Source: Salvia splendens
Taxonomy: Eukaryota > Streptophyta > Magnoliopsida > Lamiales > Lamiaceae
Direction: 5' to 3'
Assembly: GCF_004379255.2 (NCBI RefSeq)
Contig: NC_056049.1
Span: 14,120,063 to 14,184,062 of the forward strand
DNA: 64,000 bases
The notes beneath the pieces are model-generated. The model made no database searches, was not told where the DNA came from, and saw nothing but the letters and a program-made list of their open reading frames with translations. A program made the translations under genes and the position numbers. Shown here piece after piece: positions 50,649-59,978 of this stretch. How positions within the stretch are numbered: position 1 is the stretch's first letter; the number at the start of each line of letters is the position of its first letter.

Positions 50649-52898
50649 ATGGTCCAGCCCGGAAGGGACTCACCGGGGAAGGAGGTCAAGGGCACGAGTC
50701 CCTCTCCCTCGCCAAAATGGGTTTTCCGACCAACTAATGCGAAACGGAATATGAAAAAGTCAGCCACTCCCCACCCCATTAAAAACGGTGGTAATACAAA
50801 ACGCAGCGCTTGTGTGCCATTGACGGAGACCGGAAGGGTGAGGAAGAAGATTGTCTTTGAGTTCGATGAGCTTATTGCCGGAACAAAGGGTGGAGGTAGC
50901 GCCATTGCCGGAAAAGACGGTTGGAGCTCCCTGCCCGGGGAGAGAGAGAAGGGCCGATGGAAGAGAAAGGCACGACCTGGCCCTTTTGAAGCCAGCACCG
51001 GAGCGTTTGAGGTGGTGCCGGGAGTTCTCCCATTACTCGCGGGGGAGCTCCGTTTCTCCATGGGACAAAAGGACGGCTCGGCCAGGCACCAGCCGGAAGT
51101 CGTGACCGGAACTCGGCTGGAGGGTGCATTACCGGAGGTGAATGAGGCCGTTGCACAAGGGGTACTCCGGTCAACGCGCGTGGAGGCGGCTGCGAGTGCA
51201 GCTGTCTTGGACGAGGACACATCCTCGGAAAGGTATGGTGCCAACATGCTTTTTGACCCACCCACTCTTGCTGCACCATTTCCGGAAAAGGATAGGCATG
51301 TACTAGCTAGTGAGACATGTGACTCCCTTATGGGTCAAAGCCTCTTGCAATTCAAATCTGGTGATGGTACAAATTTCAAGGCCGAGGATAACAATGGAGG
51401 GGGTGAGGCCGGGCTCAACGGGAAGCCGTCGGCGCCGGATAACCCGTCGGACCCGCCGGACAAGCTGCTGGACCAGGACAGGGACCAGCCGGAAATCCTA
51501 CCCAAGCACTCGGCGTCTGAGGTAGGCATCGACGTGGCCTCCCCCGTTGGGAGTCCGCCGACGTTGGGTCACTCGCTGGAATTCATCACGGACAAGGCCG
51601 CTCAAGCCGAGACCCAACCTGTTGAGCCAGATCTAGATGAAAAGCCCGCGAACACGGGTGCCGGGCTGGATAGTGGAGGACCACCGAAATCCGACGCGGT
51701 GAACCTTGATGCTGATCACGACACGGAGATGGGGACATTCGGATGGTGTGAAGGGATCCCTTCGCTTACATTCTCAAACGAGGAAACAAAGTGCTTGGTG
51801 GACAAGGTAGGGCACGCCATTATCGGAAAGTTCTCCCACACCCTCCCAACACCACAACAAATCCAAAAATCCCTTTCCAACATCAACTTCGTCGATGGAT
51901 TCAAATGGAAGTTCGTTACTGCCAAGCACATCCTAATCCAATTCCGTGATGTACGAGATTACGGCCGGATGCTCAATGGTCCCAATGGAGCGCCGGTTTG
52001 GTTTGTCGAGCATCACCCAATGCGGGTGTTCAAATGGACTCCGGAGTTCGACACATTTTTTGAGACACCTATTGCCGCCGTTTGGTGTAAGGTGGTGGGA
52101 CTCCCGATTCATCTCTATGACCAAGTAGCCCTCATTGCGATTGGCAAGTTGTTGGGGAAGCCAATCCAAGTGGACCATGCAACCTTCAACCAAACCCGAC
52201 TCACCTTTGCCCGGATGTGTATTGAGATTGATATCTCGACGCCTCCACCGGTGGAGATCATTCTCAACATCCTAGGCAAAGACACTAGGTACAAGGTGGT
52301 ATGGGATCGGATTCCCCTATTTTGTGCGGAATGTAAGCATGTTGGGCACGTCAAGGAAACATGCCTTATCCTAGGGAGGAGAAAGGAACAGGCCACCACG
52401 GATCCCACCCGACCACCACAACCCCGCCGACCCCACTCTGCGTCAAATCCCATCCGCCGGGAATGGAGGCTGAAAACTAACGTGCATGGCACCCACAACC
52501 CGGAGCCGGGCCAAGGGTCTATGCCAAAGGGGGAGACCGAGCCGGGGACACACAAAGAGAAGAGCGGTGCGGAAGCGGCTCCTAGCTTGAAAGCAACACC
52601 GAGGGTGCAAGCCCAGATAGATGACGATGGTTTCCAAGTGGTGTCTAGGAAGAAGAAAGGAAAGGTCCACGAGGGTGACGGGTACATCAGAGCTCTCCAC
52701 AATGATAAATTGCATCTTAAGGAGAACGTAGCAACGGTTACTTTTAGGGCCGACGACTCGGGTGCAAATGAGCCGGGCATTGGCTCAATGAGTGTATCAT
52801 GTGGGTTCCTAAGCCGGGAAATGGAGGGCTTCATCGAGGACCTCGATCCGGGAGGGGTTGTCCCATGTGGGGGCACCCCTATCGCGGGCCTCAACTAG
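50649..52898 (+). CDS. O1E-2 ORF1-like protein (DUF4283-like, CCHC knuckle)
   Basis: 749 codons from ATG 50649 (MVQPGRDSPGKEVKGTSPSP) to TAG 52896-52898. Basic N-terminus with KTERN-like Lys/Arg patches; variable Pro/Asp-rich middle (SAPDNPSDPPDKLLDQDRDQ); DUF4283-like core at about residues 385-560 (VGHAIIGKFSHTLPTPQQIQKSL, FVEHHPMRVFKWTPEFDTFFETPIAAVWCKVVG, ARMCIEIDISTPPPVEIILNI); knuckle CAECKHVGHVKETC (about 560-573); C-terminal DDDGFQVVSRKKKGKVHEGD, LKENVATVTFRADDSG and the end motif IAGLN. The core is roughly 60% identical by eye to O1E-1, yet both frames are fully open. Role inferred: RNA binding in a retroposon RNP. Confidence 0.88.
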   Translation: MVQPGRDSPGKEVKGTSPSPSPKWVFRPTNAKRNMKKSATPHPIKNGGNTKRSACVPLTETGRVRKKIVFEFDELIAGTKGGGSAIAGKDGWSSLPGEREKGRWKRKARPGPFEASTGAFEVVPGVLPLLAGELRFSMGQKDGSARHQPEVVTGTRLEGALPEVNEAVAQGVLRSTRVEAAASAAVLDEDTSSERYGANMLFDPPTLAAPFPEKDRHVLASETCDSLMGQSLLQFKSGDGTNFKAEDNNGGGEAGLNGKPSAPDNPSDPPDKLLDQDRDQPEILPKHSASEVGIDVASPVGSPPTLGHSLEFITDKAAQAETQPVEPDLDEKPANTGAGLDSGGPPKSDAVNLDADHDTEMGTFGWCEGIPSLTFSNEETKCLVDKVGHAIIGKFSHTLPTPQQIQKSLSNINFVDGFKWKFVTAKHILIQFRDVRDYGRMLNGPNGAPVWFVEHHPMRVFKWTPEFDTFFETPIAAVWCKVVGLPIHLYDQVALIAIGKLLGKPIQVDHATFNQTRLTFARMCIEIDISTPPPVEIILNILGKDTRYKVVWDRIPLFCAECKHVGHVKETCLILGRRKEQATTDPTRPPQPRRPHSASNPIRREWRLKTNVHGTHNPEPGQGSMPKGETEPGTHKEKSGAEAAPSLKATPRVQAQIDDDGFQVVSRKKKGKVHEGDGYIRALHNDKLHLKENVATVTFRADDSGANEPGIGSMSVSCGFLSREMEGFIEDLDPGGVVPCGGTPIAGLN

Positions 52899-53024
52899 GT
52901 GACGGACTTAAGTTTTTGACGATGCGATGGCTGCATCATTATAATTGTAATAGGGATGCTAAGAGTATTTAGATGACCACCCTAGTTTATTGGGAGGCCC
53001 TCGTTGTACTCTAATTGGTCGTGG

Positions 53025-53049
53025 TGAGCCGTCACTTTTGGGCGGCTCA
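53025..53049 (+). promoter_or_regulatory. O1E-2 3' UTR hairpin (TGAGCCG / CGGCTCA)
   Basis: Seven-bp perfect stem around loop TCACTTTTGGG, about 84 bases before the tail. Further on, aaccctccaccctcggggtg forms a CACCC/GGGTG stem immediately before the A-tail, as in LINE-3. Confidence 0.75.
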
Positions 53050-53132
53050 ATGGTTGTTTGTTTTGGCTGCAATTACTGTTGGTAATGCACAGGTGTGGGT
53101 CCGCCTTAACCCTCCACCCTCGGGGTGCTTAA

Positions 53133-53163
<31 letters not shown>

Positions 53164-53165
<2 letters not shown>

Positions 53166-53181
53166 CCCAATGCATGAAGTT
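53164..53181. repeat. Right target duplication of O1E-2
   Basis: agcccaatgcatgaagtt, exact copy of 50497-50514. Confidence 0.95.
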
Positions 53182-53406
53182 TTGAGTCAATATATATCAC
53201 ATTTTGGAGGCCCAAATTGAAGATAAATGATGCATTTTCGTCCAAGTTGGAGCAGCAAAAATGAAGAGTCATTTTTAAGTTACTTTTTGAGTTAAATAAG
53301 TGACTTTTTTTTTTTTTTTTTTTTAAAGCACCCCGAGGGTGGAGGGTTAAGGCGGACCCACACCTGTGCATTACCAACAGCAATTGCAGCCAAAACAAAC
53401 AACCAT

Positions 53407-53431
53407 TGAGCCGCCCAAAAGTGACGGCTCA
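53407..53431 (-). promoter_or_regulatory. O1E-3 3' UTR hairpin (TGAGCCG / CGGCTCA)
   Basis: Same stem and loop as O1E-2, in minus orientation, about 83 bases from the tail. Confidence 0.72.
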
Positions 53432-53557
53432 CCGCGACCAATTAGAGTACAACGAGGGCCTCCCAATAAACTAGGGTGGTCATCTAAATACTCTTAGCAT
53501 CCCTATTACAATTATAATGATGCAGCCATCGCATCGTCAAAAACTTAAGTCCGTCAC

Positions 53558-55807
53558 CTAGTTGAGGCCCGCGATAGGGGTGCCCCCACATGGGACAACC
53601 CCTCCCGGATCGAGGTCCTCGATGAAGCCCTCCATTTCCCGGCTTAGGAACCCACATGATACACTCATTGAGCCAATGCCCGGCTCATTTGCACCCGAGT
53701 CGTCGGCCCCAAAAGTAACCGTTGCTACGTTCTCCTTAAGGTGCAACTTATCATTGTGGAGAGCTCTGATGTACCTATCACCCTCGTGGACCTTTCCTTT
53801 CTTCTTCCTAGACACCACTTGGAAACCATCGTCATCTGCCTGGACTTGCACCCTCGGTGTTGCTTTCAAGCTAGGAGCCGCTTCCGCACCGCTCTTCTCT
53901 TTGTGTGTCCCCGGCTCGGTCTCCCCCTTTGGCATAGACCCTTGGCCCGGATCCGGGTTGTGGGTGCCATGCACGTTAGTTTTCAGCCTCCATTCCCGGC
54001 GGATGGGATTTGACGCAGAGTGGGGTCGGCGGGGTTGTGGTGGTCGGGTGGGATCCGTGGTGGCCTGCTCCTTTCTCCTCCCTAGGATAAGGCATGTTTC
54101 CTTGACGTGCCCAACATGCTTACATTCCGCACAAAATAGGGGAATCCGATCCCATACCACCTTGTACCTAGTGTCTTTGCCTAGGATGTTGAGAATGATC
54201 TCCACCGGTGGAGGCGTCGAGATATCAATCTCAATACACATCCGAGCAAAGGTGAGTCGGGTTTGGTTGAAGGTCGCATGGTCCACTTGGATTGGCTTCC
54301 CCAACAACTTGCCAATCGCAATGAGGGCTACTTGGTCATAGAGATGGATCGGGAGTCCCACCACCTTACACCAAACGGCGGCAATAGGTGTCTCAAAAAA
54401 TGTGTCGAACTCCGGAGTCCATTTGAACACCCGCATTGGGTGATGCTCGACAAACCAAACCGGCGCTCCATTGGGACCATTGAGCATCCGGCCGTAATCT
54501 CGTACATCACGGAATTGGATTAGGATGTGCTTGGCGTTAACGAACTTCCATTTGAATCCATCGACGAAGTTGATGTTGGAAAGGGATTTTTGGATTTGTT
54601 GTGGTGTTGGAAGGGTGTGGGAGAACTTTCCGATAATGGCGTGCCCTACCTTGTCCACCAAGCACTTTGTTTCCTCGTTTGAGAATGTAAGCGAAGGGAT
54701 CCCTTCACACCATCCGAATGTCCCCATCTCCGTGTCGTGATCAGCATCAAGGTTCACCGCGTCAGATTTCGGTGGTCCTCCACTATCCAGCCCGGCACCC
54801 GTGTTCGCGGGCTTTTCATCTAGATCTGGCTCAACAGGTTGGGTCTCGGCTTGAGCGGCCTTGTCCGTGATGAATTCCAGCGAGTGACCCAACGTCGGCG
54901 GACTCCCAACGGTGGAGGCCACGTCGATGCCTACCTCAGACGCCGAGTGCTTGGGTAGGATTTCCGGCTGGTCCCTATCCTGGTCCAGCAGCTCGTCCGG
55001 CGGGTCCGACGGGTTATCCGGCGCCGACGGCGTCCCGTTGAGCCCGGCCTCACCCCCTCCATTGTTATCCTCGGCCTTGAAATTTGTACCATCACCAGAT
55101 TTGAATTGCAAGAGGCTTTGACCCATAAGGGAGTCACATGTCTCACTAGCTAGTACATGCCTATCCTTTTCCGGAAATGGTGCAGCAAGAGTGGGTGGGT
55201 CAAAAAGCATGTTGGCACCATTCCTTTCCGAGGATGTGTCCTCGTCCAAGACAGCTGCACTTGCAGCCGCCTCCACGCGCGTTGACCGGAGTACCCCTTG
55301 TGCAACGGCCTCATTCACCTCCGGTAATGCACCATCCAGCCGAGTTCCGGTCACGACTTCCGGCTGGTGCCTGGCCGAGCCGTCCTTTTTTCCCATGGAG
55401 AAACGGAGCTCCCCCGCGAGTAATGGGAGAACTCCCGGCACCACCTCAAACGCTCCGGTGCTGGCTTCAAAAGGGCCAGGTCGTGCCTTTCTCTTCCACC
55501 GGCCCTTCTCTCTCTCCCCGGGGAGGGAGCTCCAACCGTCTTTTCCGGCAAAGGCGCTACCTCCACCATTAGTTCCGGCAATAAGCTCATCGAACTCAAA
55601 GACAATCTTCTTCCTCACCCTTCCGGTCTCCGTCAATGGCACACAAGCGCTGCGTTTTGTATTACCACCGTTTTTAATGGGGTGGGGAGTGGCTGACTTT
55701 TTCATATTCCGTTTCGCATTAGTTGGTCGGAAAACCCATTTCGGCGCGGGAGAGGGACTCGTGCCCTTGACCTCCTTCCCCGGTGAGTCCCTTCCGGGCT
55801 GGACCAT
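53558..55807 (-). CDS. O1E-3 ORF1-like protein (DUF4283-like, CCHC knuckle)
   Basis: 749 codons from ATG 55805-55807 to TAG at 53558-53560, same domain order as O1E-2: basic N-terminus, variable middle, DUF4283-like core (VGHAIIGKFSHTLPTPQQIQ), knuckle CAECKHVGHVKETC, C-terminal VSRKKKGKVHEGD and IAGLN. Differences from O1E-2 include GTNGGGSAFAG for GTKGGGSAIAG, FVNAKH for FVTAKH and QADDDG for QIDDDG. Most differences that I can read change the amino acid, so no purifying selection is visible between these two very young copies. No stop or frameshift. Confidence 0.88.
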   Translation of the reverse strand: MVQPGRDSPGKEVKGTSPSPAPKWVFRPTNAKRNMKKSATPHPIKNGGNTKRSACVPLTETGRVRKKIVFEFDELIAGTNGGGSAFAGKDGWSSLPGEREKGRWKRKARPGPFEASTGAFEVVPGVLPLLAGELRFSMGKKDGSARHQPEVVTGTRLDGALPEVNEAVAQGVLRSTRVEAAASAAVLDEDTSSERNGANMLFDPPTLAAPFPEKDRHVLASETCDSLMGQSLLQFKSGDGTNFKAEDNNGGGEAGLNGTPSAPDNPSDPPDELLDQDRDQPEILPKHSASEVGIDVASTVGSPPTLGHSLEFITDKAAQAETQPVEPDLDEKPANTGAGLDSGGPPKSDAVNLDADHDTEMGTFGWCEGIPSLTFSNEETKCLVDKVGHAIIGKFSHTLPTPQQIQKSLSNINFVDGFKWKFVNAKHILIQFRDVRDYGRMLNGPNGAPVWFVEHHPMRVFKWTPEFDTFFETPIAAVWCKVVGLPIHLYDQVALIAIGKLLGKPIQVDHATFNQTRLTFARMCIEIDISTPPPVEIILNILGKDTRYKVVWDRIPLFCAECKHVGHVKETCLILGRRKEQATTDPTRPPQPRRPHSASNPIRREWRLKTNVHGTHNPDPGQGSMPKGETEPGTHKEKSGAEAAPSLKATPRVQVQADDDGFQVVSRKKKGKVHEGDRYIRALHNDKLHLKENVATVTFGADDSGANEPGIGSMSVSCGFLSREMEGFIEDLDPGGVVPCGGTPIAGLN

Positions 55808-56370
55808 GACCGACGTTAGGCCGGCCGCATATCCACCTCACCCAAAGGTGAGGGAGACCGTCGGCGTTGGACGTGAGATGGTTGGGGCAAGACTTTCTAG
55901 AGAGATGTGGGAGCTTCTCTCACTCTCCCTTCCCCCTTCAAACTCCTAAAGTCACACCAATAGTTAGGAGTTACTTTTCACTTATTATGAGTCATTCTAA
56001 AGGTCTTAAGTTGTACTAATGATATGAGACTTTCAAGAGTCCATTCTAGCCTATAAATAGGCTTGTAAGCATGTCATTTGAGGACACCATTGATCAAATA
56101 CGAAAATAGACTTTGTCTTGTGAGTTGAATTCTCTTTGTAGAGTTTTTCACTTGTTTGGAACTTATCAAGATACTTTGAGCAAGTTCTTGTGGCGTTCAA
56201 CCATACCGAGGTTCTTGGCTGATCATATAGCCAACGGGTCGAGGTTTTACAAGCTCTGGAAGTGGATCAAACCAGATTATCAATCAAGGGAGTCCGCTGC
56301 CAAACCTTATACGTGGGGTTCTTGGATCAATATATCCAACGGGTCCTTCGTCCTATCCCAATCCATATCA

Positions 56371-56375
56371 ATGAT
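56371..56375. repeat. Right 5-bp target duplication of Gyp-B1 (atgat)
   Basis: atgat directly after the 3' LTR; Gyp-B2 pol (minus) continues from here as WVEFNES in element sense. Confidence 0.92.
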
Positions 56376-57867
56376 TCATTGAATTCCACCCACTTAACAT
56401 GTCTCTTGCTAAGCTTACCTTGACCTTTCAAGTACTTGAGAGATTCATGATCCGTATGAATTACAAACTCTCTAGGCCACAAGTAATGCTGCCATGTTTC
56501 CAAAGCTCTAACCAACGCATATAACTCCTTGTCATACGTTGGATAGTTCAATTGAGCTCCTTTCAACTTTTCGCTAAAGTAAGCGATTGGCTTTCCATCC
56601 TGCAACAAAACAGCTCTGATGCCTACTCCAGATGCATCACATTCAAGCTCAAACATGTTATCAAAGTTAGGCAAAGAAAGAATTGGTGCAGTTGTAAGTT
56701 TTTCTTTAAGGAGATTAAAAGCATGCTCTTGTTTTTCTCCCCAATAAAACAAACATCATTTTTCACAATTTCATTCAAAGGTGCAGCAATTGTACTAAAA
56801 TCCTTGACAAACCTCCTATAAAAACTTGCAAGACCATGAAAACTTCTAACTTGTGCTACATTTTGAGGAATTGGCCATTCTAAAATAGCTTTCACCTTCT
56901 CCTTTTCCATTTCAATCCCATTAGCACTTATAACAAAACCAAGAAAAACAACTTTATCCATGCAAAATGAACACTTCTTGAGATTAGCATACAATGATTC
57001 TTTTCTTAAGGTGTCCAAAATAGCATGCACATGGTTAAGATGTTCATTCACATTTTTGCTATAGACAAGAATATCATCAAAATAAACAACCACAAATTTT
57101 CCAATGAATTTTCTCAAAACATGGTGCATCAATCTCATGAAAGTGCTTGGTGCATTAGTTAAACCAAAAGGCATGACTAACCACTCATATAGACCAAATT
57201 TTGTTTTAAAGGCTGTTTTCCATTCATCTCCTTCTCTAATGCGAATTTGATGATAACCACTTTTCAAATCGATCTTACTAAACACAACAGATCCATGCAA
57301 TTCATCAAGCATATCATCTAGCCTAGGAATAGGATAGCGATACTTTACAGTGATTTTGTTGATTGCTCGACTGTCGGTGCACATCCTCCATGATCCATCT
57401 TTCTTAGAAACAACAATTACCGGCACAGCACATGGACTCATGCTCTCACGGATTTTTCCTTTCTCCAACAACTCTTGCACTTGCCTTTGAATTTCCTTAG
57501 TCTCTTCGGGATTGGCCCTATAGGCTGGTTGGTTTGGTAGAACTGCACCGGGAACAAAGTCAATTTGATGTTCAATACCTCTTAATGGAGGTAATCCACT
57601 TGGTTCATCCTCGGGAAAGACATCCTCGAATTCTTGTAAAAGAGACACAAAAGTACTAGACAAAGAAGTGGTTAATTCGTTAGTGGTAAACAAAGACTCT
57701 TTGTACACTAAGATGAAAACACTCTTTTCTTTAACTATTGCACTCTTTATTTCTTTTGCTCTCACATAGAAATTCTTTTTTTCTTTTCCCTCATTCTTAC
57801 TTTTCTCTCGACTCTTTTCACTCGACTCTTTTTCAATGCCCTCACTTGTTTTTTCTCTCAACCTCAC
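56371..57867 (-). pseudogene. Gyp-B2 pol, upstream part (RT, RNase H), frameshifted
   Basis: From EGIEKESSEKSREK through [56 protein letters not shown] and [10 protein letters not shown] (about 57050-57085). A one-base T deletion near 56747 shifts the frame in VCFYWGEK; RNase H ([39 protein letters not shown]) follows in the next frame. One residue, IDSRAINK in place of the CRAINK of the related copies, also differs. Confidence 0.9.
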
Positions 57868-59461
57868 GAGCTCTCCTTGCTTGAGATAATTTCTGTTGAT
57901 CTTCTTGAACTTGTTGAGGTGTCAAAGAGACAAGCATGATAGACTTGTTGTTGTGATTGAAGGTGTAGGGGTTGTGAAATCCATCATAAGTCACTCTACG
58001 ATCAAACTGCCATGGCCTCCCCAAAAGAATGTGACTAGCATGCATTGGCACAACATCACAAAGAACATCATCTTTATAATTGCCAATTGAAAACGAAATT
58101 AGAACTCGCTTAGTCACTCGAATTTCTCCACATTCATTAAGCCATTGTAGCTTGTACGGATTAGGATGTTTTTCCGTTGTTAAGCTCAACTTTTCCACCA
58201 TTTCAGAACTTGCAACATTTGCACAACTACCACCATCAATAATCATTATGCAAAGTTTACCTTGGACCAAACACCTTGTGTGGAAGATGTTCTCCCTTTG
58301 TTGATCATCATTTCTGTTTTGCATGTTTAGAGCCCTTCGAACGACCAAAAGTTCTCCATGTTCTGGTCCAATCTCCTCCAATTGTTTATCCTCCTCCTCA
58401 TCATCATCATCTTCACGTTCACTTTCAGATTCTATCTCTCCATTTGGCTTCAAAATCATCACCCTTTGGTTTGGACATTGAGATGCAATGTGTCCAACAC
58501 CTTGACAATGAAAACATTTGATATCTCTATTTCGAGTAGAAGTAGAAGTAGAAATACCTTTACCCTTCTCAAATTCTTTGGACTTGGATGTCGACGCTTC
58601 ATTTTGGGGTTTAGAACCTGCCCCAAAATTGGATTTGGATGAAGTCCACTCTTTTGTCCTTGAAGAATGAAAACTTGTTGTAAAATTCTTTTGGATACCC
58701 TTCTTCTTCAATTGTCCCTCCACCTTCATGGGCATATGAACCATGTCCTCCAACTCCACATAGTGTTGAAGCTCTACAATGTTTGCAATCTCCCTATTCA
58801 GCCCACATAAGAATCGAGCCATAGTTGCTTCTCTATCTTCTTCAACATATGCCCTAATCATGGCAATCTCCATGTCTTTGTAGTACTCATCAACAGATTT
58901 AGTACCTTGTTTCATAGATTGTAATTTTTGATACAATTCACGAAAATAATGAGAAGGTACAAATCTCTTACGCATTATGCTTTTCATTTCTTCCCAAGTC
59001 GAAACCGGTCTTCCTCCATATCGCCTTGTACTAGTTGTCAATTGATCCCACCAAACTATAGCATAGTCAGCGAATTCAATAGCAGCAAGTCTAACCTTTT
59101 TCTCCTCGGAATAGTTGTGACATAAGATGAGATCCACCTTTCTCTCCCACTCCAAATAAGCTTCTGGGTCACTCCTTCCTTGGAATGTTGGGATCTTCAG
59201 TTTGATGCTTCTCAAATCACCATCCACTTCATTTGTACGCCCTCTTCTACCGTTTCCACGTCTGTCATTTCGATGCCTATATGAAGCATCATCTTCTCCT
59301 CCACTCTCTTCCTCCTCGTTATTATTTTCATTTGTTGCCTGAACTTCTAGCCTCTCCAACCGCCCTGAAACACTTTCCAGAATCCGTGCAAACCTTGCAA
59401 ATTGTTGTTGCATGGCTTTCAACGTAGGATCAACTGGAATATGATCGTCAGTAGAATCCAT
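57842..59461 (-). pseudogene. Gyp-B2 gag-protease frame
   Basis: ATG 59459-59461 (MDSTDDHIPVDPTL). The gag core has a small in-frame loss (VDLILCHNY for VDLIFECHNY). The knuckle is CFHCQGVGHIASQC (about 58485-58526). Protease IIDGGSCANVASSEM. The frame is open through RRVTYDGFHN and LVSLTPQQVQEDQQ to VERKNK and a TGA at 57842. Pol overlaps it in the +1 frame starting at the A-rich segment (about 57850-57865), the same place as in Gyp-B3. Whether this is a shared lesion or a frame arrangement of the parent cannot be told from two copies. Confidence 0.88.
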
Positions 59462-59978
59462 CCTCACAGTTCACTCGTGTATCACATAAAAAAATAAACC
59501 TTACAAAACACTCGTGTATATCACTCGTTGGCTTTTACCTCCCCTCAAATAACCTCACCTCTCAAGCCTTTAACCACTCTTTCACTTTTGCAAAGAAAAC
59601 ACAAGTATAAAACAAATCAAGAACAAACAAGAACAAATAGCAATCAACCAACTTTAGCCCTTGAATGAAGGATGAAAGGAAATGGTCGAGAAAATGATGT
59701 GAAAAATGTATTTGGGTTTTTTTTCTGGTTTTTTTATTTGCTTCTTTTTGTAAAGCAAAAAAAGATAAATGATAAAAGAAGGTAAAGATGTTTACTATAT
59801 GTACTTTTTTTTTGGCCCCTTTTTTTTTTTTTTTTCTTTTTTGCAACAACTAGATAAAATGAAGATAAAGTTGTGCTAGCCTTTCTCACTTTTTTTTTTC
59901 GATTTTTTTTTTGAAACTAAGATATGAATGTAAGGTAAAGCTAAGAATAGATCAATACCAGATGGCTCTGATACCAAA
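59462..59978 (-). other. Gyp-B2 leader and primer site
   Basis: Untranslated leader with T-runs on the plus strand (about 59716-59745, 59807-59840, 59890-59915). The primer site in element sense is TGGTATCAGAGCCA (59963-59976), a perfect 14-base match to the initiator Met-tRNA complement. No gene is seen. Confidence 0.85.

Larger units (their letters stand above)
50515..53163 (+). mobile_element. O1E-2: full-length ORF1-only retroposon with target duplication
   Basis: 2649 bases: leader from gagtacttgaaaagtc, ORF1-like frame 50649-52898, 3' UTR, A-tail (about 53133-53163), bounded by a 17-18 bp duplication of Gyp-B LTR sequence. There is no ORF2, and no endonuclease or RT motif in any frame. 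Leader start (gagt..ttgaa) and 3' end agree with O1E-3, so the unit is complete. Because it sits in the LTR of a young element, its insertion is younger still. It must have used enzymes supplied in trans; the plausible donor is an L1-type LINE such as LINE-3/5. Confidence 0.93.
53305..55943 (-). mobile_element. O1E-3: full-length ORF1-only retroposon (-), nearly identical to O1E-2
   Basis: Tail seen as T-run 53305-53324, ORF1-like frame 53558-55807, 5' end at about 55943 (gagtttgaaggggg in element sense). It sits 141 bases from the tail of O1E-2 in opposite orientation. The flanks join Gyp-B LTR sequence but 5-8 LTR bases are missing and no duplication is present. The proteins of O1E-2 and -3 differ at about 15 positions, so they came from closely related sources rather than one copying event. 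Confidence 0.92.
44419..56370 (+). mobile_element. Gyp-B1: complete gypsy element, CRM-like, carrying three later insertions
   Basis: 5' LTR 44419-45187, primer site, leader, gag, pol, polypurine tract, and 3' LTR starting at 50303. A SINE (47464-47648) sits between protease and RT, and O1E-2 and O1E-3 sit in the 3' LTR. Inserted in Gyp-B2 with a 5-bp duplication. By eye the two LTRs differ by two substitutions and one indel over about 757 comparable bases. The RT ([22 protein letters not shown]) and a pol frame running into the 3' LTR resemble the centromeric CRM clade; this is inference. Gag has a frameshift and the SINE brings stops, so the copy is not autonomous. Confidence 0.93.
50303..56370 (+). 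repeat. Gyp-B1 3' LTR in three pieces
   Basis: Pieces 50303-50514, about 53182-53304 and about 55944-56370, separated by O1E-2 and O1E-3. Together they match the 769-bp 5' LTR except for 5-8 bases lost at the O1E-3 site. The LTR ends atccatatca at 56370. Confidence 0.92.

Noticed and set aside
53562..54341. 259-codon plus-strand open frame opposite O1E-3
   Set aside because: An antisense shadow of the ORF1-like gene; the same frame occurs antisense to O1E-2 at 52115-52894, as expected from the duplicated sequence and Pro/Ser-rich codons.
57842..57870. Canonical A AAA AAC slippery site for -1 frameshifting in Gyp-B2
   Set aside because: The heptamer is in the right phase, but pol lies in the +1 frame, not -1, and Gyp-B1 is in frame without it, so a -1 signal does not explain the arrangement.
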